A stretch of DNA of 19,863 nucleotides from WVWW01 sp041568335 (GTDB lineage: Bacteria > Acidobacteriota > Polarisedimenticolia > Polarisedimenticolales > Polarisedimenticolaceae). The position numbers and the translations under genes were made by a program. Below are positions 1 to 7,187 of this stretch, in pieces (position 1 is the first letter of the stretch; each line of letters opens with the position of its first letter). The stretch covers positions 1 to 19,863 of the forward strand of contig JBFFZZ010000026.1 in NCBI GenBank assembly GCA_041568335.1, given 5' to 3'. Below the pieces are notes generated by a model. The model did not search any database. It was not told the origin of the DNA and was given only the letters and a program-made list of their open reading frames with translations.

Positions 1-3000
1 ACAACGACCCGACCGACGACACCGGGGATACGCCGATTCCGCTCGCCTCGGGTTCGATCGCGCTGGTGAAGGAAGTCGGGACGGACACGACGACCGTCGG
101 CGGCCTGGTCGGCTACACGATCGCGGCGACCAACACAGGAGTGGTTCCCCTGGTCGCGATCGCCATCGAAGATCTAATTCCCGCCGCCTTCAAGTACGTC
201 GATGGCTCGGCGTTCCTTTCACGTACCGGGCCCGACGGGATGTTCGACACCCTCGATGACGTGACCGCCGCGATCGCCCCGTCAGGCAACCGGCCGCTCG
301 TGTTCGAGCCGATCGACTTCGCCGCTACAGAGACAGTCCGCCTGCGCTACCTGTTGCAGGTGGGCACCGGGGTGACTGCCGGTTCGCACGTCAACGTCGC
401 CGAGCCGAGCCTAGCCGGCATCCTCGTCGGCAATACGGCGTCGGCGTCGATCGAGATCATCGATGACGTCCTGTTCGATCGCACCACCGTCATCGGTAAG
501 GTGTTCCACGATCGCGATGCGGATGGTTGGCAGGACGCGGCGTCGGCAACCGGTGTCGGCCTGACGTTCCTCGACGGAATGACCGTTCTCGTCCCGCAAA
601 GCGCCGAGATCGATGGGGCACCCTCGAGCATCGACGACGGGACGGTCCAAATCGGGGACCTGAAGGGCAGGCCGGACGCGACCTTCCCGGTCGACACCGC
701 GAGCGTGCTGCTGCGTACTTCCTTCGAAGGTGGATTCCCCGACCGTGTTCAGCTCACCACGCGAGAAGGCACGGACGTCGTCCTCGCACTGGACGGTGGC
801 GTGCTTGAGAATCATTCCAGCAACCGCGCGCGACAGGAGACGGCGCAGGCCTTTCTCGCAGAGCGACAGGGACCCGCGGACTCGCCCGATCTCTTCCTGC
901 GAATCACGAATACCGGCCTGGACGAAGCCGGCCTCCCGGGCGTCCGAATCGTGACGACCGAAGGGTTGATCCTCGAGACCGACCACCACGGTCGCTACCA
1001 CCTGGCCGATGTCGACGGCGGGCGCTGGGAACGCGGTCGCAACTTCATCCTCAAGGTCGATCCGGCCACACTGCCGCCAGGCTCGCGGTTCACGACCGAG
1101 AACCCGCGCGTCCTGCGAATCACCCGTGGATTGATGAGCAGGATCAACTTCGGCGTCGCGCTACCGCAGCAACCCGAGCCGACGAAAGATCGCACCGAAA
1201 CGTTCCGCGCAACCTTCGGTTTCGAGAAGGGTGCCGAAAACCTCGCCCCCGATCAACGGACCGAGCTCGACCGTCTGGCCGAGCGACTCTCCGATCGTGA
1301 CATCGAGGACCTCGAATTGCTGGCCTTCACGGAGGCCCCGACGCCCACCATCGTCGAGGAGCAGCGCGACTACACCTTGACGCCGCACTTCCCTCCGCTG
1401 GGTGTCGAGCTGAACGGCGAGGATCGTGCCGACCTCGATCAAGTGATTGGCGAGTGGAGCGACGCATCCGACGTCCGTGTCGAGGTTCACGGCCATACCA
1501 GCGACGTCCGCATCGCCGCGCGCAGCCGGCACATCTTCGCGGATAACTACGCATTGTCGCGCGCGCGCGCGAAGACCGTCGCGGATTACCTGCGCAACGG
1601 CCTCGGGCTAACGGAAGACAGCGTAATCGCCCGCGGCCATGGACCGGACATGCCGGTGGCGAGCAACGAGACCGCCGACGGGCGCGCGCGCAACCGACGA
1701 ACCGAGCTGAAGATCTACGGTACGTTCAGCGAACGTCGCGGTCCCGCGGATCGTGACGAGGGTCGCCGGGTCGCTCAGCGCCGCTCGAATCACGTGGTGC
1801 AAGAGCTCGGTTCGCGCGGGGTGGCAACGACTGCGCCGAAGTCCGATTGGGGCGGAGAGTCCACCGAGCCGCGTGTCGAGGTCCGTGGAACCTACCGCGT
1901 CCAAACGCCCGCAGGTGGGGTCGTGTGGGCCGCCGAGGATCCGGCCACGGCCCGACCGATCCTCAACCTGGCTGCACCCAAGGAGATCGCGGGTCGCGAG
2001 GGTCACCCGTCAGGAGCGGTGCCGTTCGTGGTTTACCTCAACTATGCCGATTTCATCCGCCGCTGGGAGCTTCTCGTTTCCAGCGACACGCACAATACGG
2101 CCGAAGCGTTCGCGATCGCCTCGGGACAGGGAGCGCCGCCGCAGCGCATCGAGTGGGACGGGCGGCTGCCGGCCCACCCCGAACGGACAAGCCCATCCTG
2201 GAGTTACCGTTTGCGCGTGTTTGACGACGAAGGTCGCTTCGACGAAACGCGGCCACGCCGCTTTTCCATCGTGCCCGAGGCTTCGTCGTCGATCGATCAC
2301 CTGTCCGCCGACATCTTCGGCGTGGACAACCTGGGTCATCGCTCGATCCCGGTTCAGGGTAGCCGCGTCCGCGTGCATGGCACCAGCTTCGAACCGCGGT
2401 CGTCGCTGCAGATCGACGGGCACCGTGTGCCGGTCGACGAAGTCGGCGATTTCGCGTTCGAAACGATCAAGCCGGTCGGCAAACACCAGATCGCCGTCGC
2501 CGACGAGGGCGGCGAGGATTGGGTCCGCGCTGTCCCTGTCGAGGTCACCGGCAAGTACTTCTTCCTGGTCGGTATCGCCGATCTGACGGCGGGCGCGAAC
2601 GACCTCTCGGGCAATCTCCAACCGTTGGCCGGCGACGAGCACTACGACGGGGACGTGTTTGTCGACGGTCGTTTCGCCATGTACCTGAAGGGCAAGGTCA
2701 AGGGCAAGTACCTGGTCACCGCACGGTTGGATACCGGAGAGGATGAGCTCGACGAGCTGTTTGACAACATCGACGACGAAGACCCGCGGCGGTTGTTCCG
2801 CCAGCTCGACCCGGACCGTTACTACCCGGTTTACGGCGATGAATCGACGACGCTCGAGGATGCACCGAGCCAGGGCAAGCTGTACGTGCGCGTCGACTGG
2901 GACAAATCCAACGCCCTGTGGGGCAACTACGCCACCGGCTTCACCGGCACCGAGTTCGCGCAGTACAACCGGACGCTCTACGGTGCACGTTTCGAACGCC

Positions 3001-5177
3001 GGTCGCGCAGCACGACCACCGCTGGCGAGGATCGGATGCAAGTGAAGGCTTTTGCCTCGCCGGCCCAGGCGCTTGCGGGTCACAACCGTTTCGAGGCGAC
3101 CGGTGGCAGCCTGTACTACCTGCGCGATACGGAGATCGTGCTGGGCTCGGAGAAGGTCGCCGCGGAGGTCGTCGATCGCGATTCGGGGCGGGTCGTGGAG
3201 CGCGTCGAGATGGTCCGTGGTCGGGACTACGAGATCGACGAGTTCCAGGGGCGGGTGCTCCTGACGCGACCGCTGTCGCAGGTCACCGCCCAGGCCGAGC
3301 CTTCGATCGTCAAGGACCGGCCGCTCGACGGCAATCGCGTATTCCTGCTCGTCGACTACGAGTACCGGCCTACCGGCTTCGTCTCCGGCGACACGTCTTA
3401 CGGCGTGAGGGGGCAGGGCTGGGCCGGTGAGCACGTCAGCATCGGGGGTACGGCCGTTCAGGAGGATCGCGCCGGCCAGGATTATCAGTTGCTCGGAGCG
3501 GATCTTGTGTTGCGCGGGGCACCCGGAAGCTACGTCAAGCTCGAGTACGCCCAGAGCGAGTCGAGCCAGAACACGGCCGGCTGGATCTCGAACGACGGTG
3601 GCCTGACGTTCTCGGCGCAGAGTGTCGGTGGAGTCGTCCGTGACGGCGAGGCCTACGGGGTCGAGGCGCGTGCCGAGCTCGGCGCGTTGACCGGCGGGAA
3701 ATCGCAGGCGGAGATGGCGACCTGGTACCGGCATCGATCCGCCGGATTCAGCTCGGCGAGAGTGGATACGGGAATCGAGACCGACGAGTACGGTGCGGAA
3801 GCCGTCTGGTCGGCAGGCGACCGGTTGTCGTTTGCGGCGCGCGGTGCGGTCATCGACCAGCAGGGCTTGCGAACCGATTCATCGTTCGGATTCCAGACAC
3901 GCTACCGGCTGGACGACACCTGGCAGGTTTCCGGCGAAGCCCGCTACGTGCGTGAGGAAACGCTACTGACCGACGGCCACGGCATGCTGGCTGCCGTGCG
4001 AGCCGACTATGAGTTGAGCGAACAGGTCCAGCTGTTCGGCACGGCCCAGGCCACGCTGGACTCGGACACCGACTACGCCGATAACGACTTGTTGAGCGTG
4101 GGTTCACGCGTACGGCTCGGTCAGAGCTTCGATCTGACCGCGGAAGCCAGCGCGGGCGATCGCGGACAGGCGCTCCAACTCGGCGCGGAACACAACCTGG
4201 GCGGCGTGCATCAACTCTACGGGACCTACACGTTGTCGACGGATCGGAGCGATGCGCTCCACGACGGCTGGACGATCGGGCAAAAAACGGCGCTCAGCGA
4301 TCAGGTCAGCGTGTTCGTCGAGAACCAGTTCGCACGCACATCGCGGCAGGCCGGACTGGGGCGGGTCTTCGGCGTCGACTACCGTCCCGCCGACCGTTGG
4401 CACCTGCGGCTTTCGGTCCAGTCAAGTGATCTCGAGCAGGTCGCGGGTCCGGACATCGAACGGGACATCGTGTCGATCACCGCAGGGCACAGCGGCGAAA
4501 GGACGCGCTGGGCCAGCAAGCTGGAATTCCGCACGGAGGAGGGCGGCGTCGATCGCACGCAGTGGCTGACGACCAACCGCGTCGATCACCGCGTCGACGC
4601 CTCGCTCTCGGTGTTCGGTAAGTTCAGCATGTCGTTTGTCGACGACGACATTCTCGGTCGCGACGATGCACGCTTCGTCGAAGGCAGTCTCGGGTTGGCC
4701 TACCGGCCGGTCGGCAACGACCGTTGGAACGTGTTGAGCCGCTACACTTACCTGGTGGATCTTCCGACCGGTGGTCAGGTTCCATTACGAACCGACCAGC
4801 GCTCGCAGGTGTTCTCCGCGGATGCGCTCTACCGCGTGACCCGGCGTTGGGAGTTGGGGGCCAAGCTGGCCCGGCGCGAAGGTGAAATGCGCGCCGACCG
4901 TGGCTCGGGAGTCTGGTTCGGGACCGATGCCTCGCTTGCCGCCCTCCGCGCGCGGTACCACTTGGTCCACAAATGGGATGGTCTGGCCGAGTATCGCAGG
5001 TTGTGGTCCGACGAGGCCGACGATTCCAAGGCGGGCTTCCTGCTCGGCGTCGACCGGCCGTTGCGCGAGCACCTGCGTCTGGGGATCGGATACAACTTCA
5101 CCGATTTCACGGACGACCTGACGAACCTGGACTACGACGGCAGCGGTTGGTTCCTGAACGTTGTGGGAACCTATTGA
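1..5177 (+). CDS. Giant DUF11 / OmpA-domain / beta-rich outer-membrane surface protein (5' partial)
   Basis: The frame is open to the left edge, so the N-terminus and signal peptide are missing; GTG at 66 is internal, because the codons before it already encode the typical entry into a DUF11 (TIGR01451-like) repeat. Numbering from GTG 66: DUF11 repeat at about 1-130; SdrD_B/Cna-B-like segments at about 140-360, including GKVFHDRDADGWQD and LPGVRIVTTEG. An OmpA-type peptidoglycan-binding domain lies at about 440-552 with D480, N494, the LSRARA motif (R501) and ARNRRTEL near its end. A FlgD/Ig-like segment follows at about 650-740. From about 828 to 1703 the protein alternates short hydrophobic/aromatic and polar stretches and ends in WFLNVVGTY, as an outer-membrane barrel would. 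Known: OmpA-like domains anchor to peptidoglycan. Inferred: an envelope-spanning or surface-exposed protein; ligand unknown. A nearby stop is followed by a 256-base gap, so it ends its own transcription unit. Confidence 0.85.
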   Translation, partial: NDPTDDTGDTPIPLASGSIALVKEVGTDTTTVGGLVGYTIAATNTGVVPLVAIAIEDLIPAAFKYVDGSAFLSRTGPDGMFDTLDDVTAAIAPSGNRPLVFEPIDFAATETVRLRYLLQVGTGVTAGSHVNVAEPSLAGILVGNTASASIEIIDDVLFDRTTVIGKVFHDRDADGWQDAASATGVGLTFLDGMTVLVPQSAEIDGAPSSIDDGTVQIGDLKGRPDATFPVDTASVLLRTSFEGGFPDRVQLTTREGTDVVLALDGGVLENHSSNRARQETAQAFLAERQGPADSPDLFLRITNTGLDEAGLPGVRIVTTEGLILETDHHGRYHLADVDGGRWERGRNFILKVDPATLPPGSRFTTENPRVLRITRGLMSRINFGVALPQQPEPTKDRTETFRATFGFEKGAENLAPDQRTELDRLAERLSDRDIEDLELLAFTEAPTPTIVEEQRDYTLTPHFPPLGVELNGEDRADLDQVIGEWSDASDVRVEVHGHTSDVRIAARSRHIFADNYALSRARAKTVADYLRNGLGLTEDSVIARGHGPDMPVASNETADGRARNRRTELKIYGTFSERRGPADRDEGRRVAQRRSNHVVQELGSRGVATTAPKSDWGGESTEPRVEVRGTYRVQTPAGGVVWAAEDPATARPILNLAAPKEIAGREGHPSGAVPFVVYLNYADFIRRWELLVSSDTHNTAEAFAIASGQGAPPQRIEWDGRLPAHPERTSPSWSYRLRVFDDEGRFDETRPRRFSIVPEASSSIDHLSADIFGVDNLGHRSIPVQGSRVRVHGTSFEPRSSLQIDGHRVPVDEVGDFAFETIKPVGKHQIAVADEGGEDWVRAVPVEVTGKYFFLVGIADLTAGANDLSGNLQPLAGDEHYDGDVFVDGRFAMYLKGKVKGKYLVTARLDTGEDELDELFDNIDDEDPRRLFRQLDPDRYYPVYGDESTTLEDAPSQGKLYVRVDWDKSNALWGNYATGFTGTEFAQYNRTLYGARFERRSRSTTTAGEDRMQVKAFASPAQALAGHNRFEATGGSLYYLRDTEIVLGSEKVAAEVVDRDSGRVVERVEMVRGRDYEIDEFQGRVLLTRPLSQVTAQAEPSIVKDRPLDGNRVFLLVDYEYRPTGFVSGDTSYGVRGQGWAGEHVSIGGTAVQEDRAGQDYQLLGADLVLRGAPGSYVKLEYAQSESSQNTAGWISNDGGLTFSAQSVGGVVRDGEAYGVEARAELGALTGGKSQAEMATWYRHRSAGFSSARVDTGIETDEYGAEAVWSAGDRLSFAARGAVIDQQGLRTDSSFGFQTRYRLDDTWQVSGEARYVREETLLTDGHGMLAAVRADYELSEQVQLFGTAQATLDSDTDYADNDLLSVGSRVRLGQSFDLTAEASAGDRGQALQLGAEHNLGGVHQLYGTYTLSTDRSDALHDGWTIGQKTALSDQVSVFVENQFARTSRQAGLGRVFGVDYRPADRWHLRLSVQSSDLEQVAGPDIERDIVSITAGHSGERTRWASKLEFRTEEGGVDRTQWLTTNRVDHRVDASLSVFGKFSMSFVDDDILGRDDARFVEGSLGLAYRPVGNDRWNVLSRYTYLVDLPTGGQVPLRTDQRSQVFSADALYRVTRRWELGAKLARREGEMRADRGSGVWFGTDASLAALRARYHLVHKWDGLAEYRRLWSDEADDSKAGFLLGVDRPLREHLRLGIGYNFTDFTDDLTNLDYDGSGWFLNVVGTY

Positions 5178-5433
5178 TTGCCGTTAGTGTCCTTCGCTGG
5201 CTTCGTTGTGGGCACGCTCGATCGCGGCGCGTTGTTGGCTTCGAGGTCGTGGGGCGGTTCGACGAGCGATGACCAGACGCAACAGGACGAAAAAATGCGG
5301 CGTGGGCTGCCTTCATGGAGACTCCGCACCGGTTTGAGCCCGATTGCGACGACGTCCGGGTTTTCCCTTATCGGTGATTTGCCGTGCGCCCGGTACATTG
5401 TAGCGGCAGCCCTTCGGTCAAGCCGGTGCAAAC
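5178..5433. other. Intergenic region upstream of the flavoprotein operon
   Basis: This gap between the giant surface protein and the flavoprotein operon has no credible gene. It contains a TACATT at 5394-5399 that could be a -10 box, but no convincing -35 lies 16-18 bases upstream. A weak CCCG...CGGG pairing (5339-5342 with 5357-5360) followed by TTTT could be a poor intrinsic terminator for the upstream gene. No clear Shine-Dalgarno precedes ATG 5434. Confidence 0.3.
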
Positions 5434-6828
5434 ATGAGCGTTTCGCCTCACAGGACCGTCGCGGACTCGCTCTCCTTCGTCGATCGGGATGAGGGATCGC
5501 TGGCTCTTCAAGACGGATCTCGAATCGCCGTCATTGGTGGCGGTCCGGCCGGATCGTTCTTCGCTTTCTTCCTGCTGAAGATGGCCGCCGCAATCGACCT
5601 GGCGATCGAGGTCGACATCTACGAGCCGAGATCATTCGGCTGCGGCGGCCCGGCGTCGTGCAATCACTGTGGTGGAATTGTCTCCGAATCTCTGGTTCAG
5701 ATCCTCGCGGCCGAGGGAATCAACCTGCCGCCGGCGATCATCCGACGAGGCATCGATTCCTACGTCGTCCACACCGATATCGGCGAGGTCGCGATCTCCA
5801 GTCCCGCCCGAGAGCGGCGAATTGCAGCGTTGTATCGGGCCGGTGGGCCTCGGGGAGTCGCGGACTACGCCCGCGCCGGTTTCGACGATTTCCTGCAGCA
5901 GATGACCGTCGAACGCGGCGCTCGCGTCGTCCGGCGCCACGTCACCGACATCCGCCGCGGTGCCGATCAATCCGAGGTGCTCACCAGCGACGGTCGGGTC
6001 GAGCCTTACGACCTCGTGGCGGTGGCGACCGGCGTCAACAGTAATCTCGTGTCGACCTTGGGGGGTGCGTCCAACGAGACTCCCCAGCCGCATACCACAC
6101 GCACTTTCATCTGCGAGTTTCGCTCGACCGAGGACGACATTGCGGGACGATTGGGCGACGCGATGCACGTGTTTCTGCTGCCGATCCCGCGACTGGAATT
6201 CGCCGCGATCATCCCCAAGAACGAATTTGCGACCGTCGTCCTGTTGGGCGAGGAGCTCGACCAGGATCTCGTGCAGCGGTTTCTGGAGGATCCCGCCGTG
6301 CGTCGCTGCCTGCCGACGACGAAGTTGCCCTGCGTGTGCAGTTGTTCCCCGTTGATCAACACCGGTCGGCGTGGGCGTCCTTACGCCGACCGTTTGGTGT
6401 TCATCGGGGATAGCGGAACGACCCGCCTTTACAAGGACGGCATCGGCGCCGCGTATCGTACCTCCAAGGCGGCGGCCACGACGGCGATCTTCCAGGGGAT
6501 TTCCGCGACGGATTTCGGGCGCCATTACTGGCCGACGTGCCGCTCGATCGAGCGCGACAACGCGATCGGGAAGTGGCTTTTCGCCGGTGCCGGACTCGTC
6601 AAGGGATCGCGTGTGTCGCGGCGCGCGCTCGTGCGGATGGCGCGCCGCGAACAGGAGCGCGGTAAGAACAACGGACCGATGAGCTCCATGCTGTGGAACA
6701 TGTTTACCGGAAGCGCGCCCTACCGCGAGATCCTGCGCGAGGCGGCGCGGCCGGGTTTTGTCGGAAACCTGTTCGTCAATTTGGCCGCCGGCTGCCGAGC
6801 CACCGAGTGGGAGAGGCGGCTGTCGTGA
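5434..6828 (+). CDS. FAD-dependent oxidoreductase (geranylgeranyl-reductase-like fold), first gene of a three-gene redox operon
   Basis: A 464-residue flavoprotein. The dinucleotide-binding GGGPAG is at residues 35-40 inside IAVIGGGPAGSFFA. A second FAD-contact motif, GDSGTTRLYKDGIGAA, lies at about 325-340, the position and pattern seen in geranylgeranyl reductase and p-hydroxybenzoate hydroxylase-type enzymes. Unusual cysteines are C70, C76 and C79 (CGGPASCNHCGG) just after the first strand-helix unit, and C300, C302 and C304 (CVCSC). They could bind a metal or iron-sulfur cluster or form redox disulfides; this is inference. The C-terminal third is basic and partly amphipathic, compatible with membrane contact. 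ATG 5434 gives a 27-residue lead before the fold and has no obvious Shine-Dalgarno. The stop overlaps the next gene by four bases (GTGA), implying translational coupling. The substrate is not identifiable. Confidence 0.85.
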   Translation: MSVSPHRTVADSLSFVDRDEGSLALQDGSRIAVIGGGPAGSFFAFFLLKMAAAIDLAIEVDIYEPRSFGCGGPASCNHCGGIVSESLVQILAAEGINLPPAIIRRGIDSYVVHTDIGEVAISSPARERRIAALYRAGGPRGVADYARAGFDDFLQQMTVERGARVVRRHVTDIRRGADQSEVLTSDGRVEPYDLVAVATGVNSNLVSTLGGASNETPQPHTTRTFICEFRSTEDDIAGRLGDAMHVFLLPIPRLEFAAIIPKNEFATVVLLGEELDQDLVQRFLEDPAVRRCLPTTKLPCVCSCSPLINTGRRGRPYADRLVFIGDSGTTRLYKDGIGAAYRTSKAAATTAIFQGISATDFGRHYWPTCRSIERDNAIGKWLFAGAGLVKGSRVSRRALVRMARREQERGKNNGPMSSMLWNMFTGSAPYREILREAARPGFVGNLFVNLAAGCRATEWERRLS

Positions 6829-7187
6829 AACGCGCGGAACAAGCTCTGGGCACCGAATACCGGGACGGAGAGACCATCGTGCGGCAGGGCGAGACCGGGG
6901 ATTGCATGTACGTGATCCAGTCCGGGCGTGTCGAGGTGCTGCAATCCACCGCAAACGGAAGCCAGCATCTGGCCTTCCTCGAGGCCGGGGATTTTTTCGG
7001 TGAGATGGCGCTGTTCGAACGCGAGTGCCGCTCGGCGACCGTTCAAGCGAAAGGGGCCGCGCGAATCCTGCGCGTGGACAAGAAGACGCTGCTGCGCCGC
7101 TTGAGCGAAGATCCGCTGCTGGCCGTGAATCTGCTCAAGACGATGTCGCACCGGATCCGAAAGTTGAACCGTGGGCTCGCGTCTTAA
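6825..7187 (+). CDS. Stand-alone cyclic-nucleotide-binding domain protein
   Basis: A 120-residue protein that is essentially one CRP-type cyclic-nucleotide-binding domain. GTG 6825 is chosen because it overlaps the previous stop as GTGA and follows a purine-rich GGGAGAGGCGG (6809-6819); an in-frame extension back to 6693 would only overlap the flavoprotein gene. The phosphate-binding cassette reads FGEMALFERECRSAT at residues 58-72, with E60 and R69 in the places that contact the ribose 2'-hydroxyl and cyclic phosphate in cAMP-binding CRP/PKA-family domains, so the pocket looks intact. There is no helix-turn-helix after it, only a helix ending in IRKLNRGLAS, so this is not a complete transcription factor. 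It sits between two redox genes and overlaps both, so it is most likely a regulatory subunit or ligand sensor for them (inference). Confidence 0.85.
   Translation: MKRAEQALGTEYRDGETIVRQGETGDCMYVIQSGRVEVLQSTANGSQHLAFLEAGDFFGEMALFERECRSATVQAKGAARILRVDKKTLLRRLSEDPLLAVNLLKTMSHRIRKLNRGLAS

Noticed and set aside
1557..1570. Alternating CG run inside the surface-protein gene
   Set aside because: It encodes ordinary Arg/Ala codons of the OmpA-like LSRARA motif; no reason to assign a structural role.
2010..3734. 574-codon minus-strand frame inside the surface-protein gene
   Set aside because: It is antisense to a strong coding frame, with low-complexity Arg/Val/Asp composition and no family resemblance; typical of high-GC shadows.
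5290..5328. TGCGG/CCGCA pairing next to an A6 run, which would be a minus-strand terminator
   Set aside because: The loop is 23 bases, the stem 5 bp, and no minus-strand gene ends there.
5632..6954. 440-codon minus-strand frame over the flavoprotein gene
   Set aside because: It is antisense to a recognised FAD oxidoreductase, and its translation has no domain.
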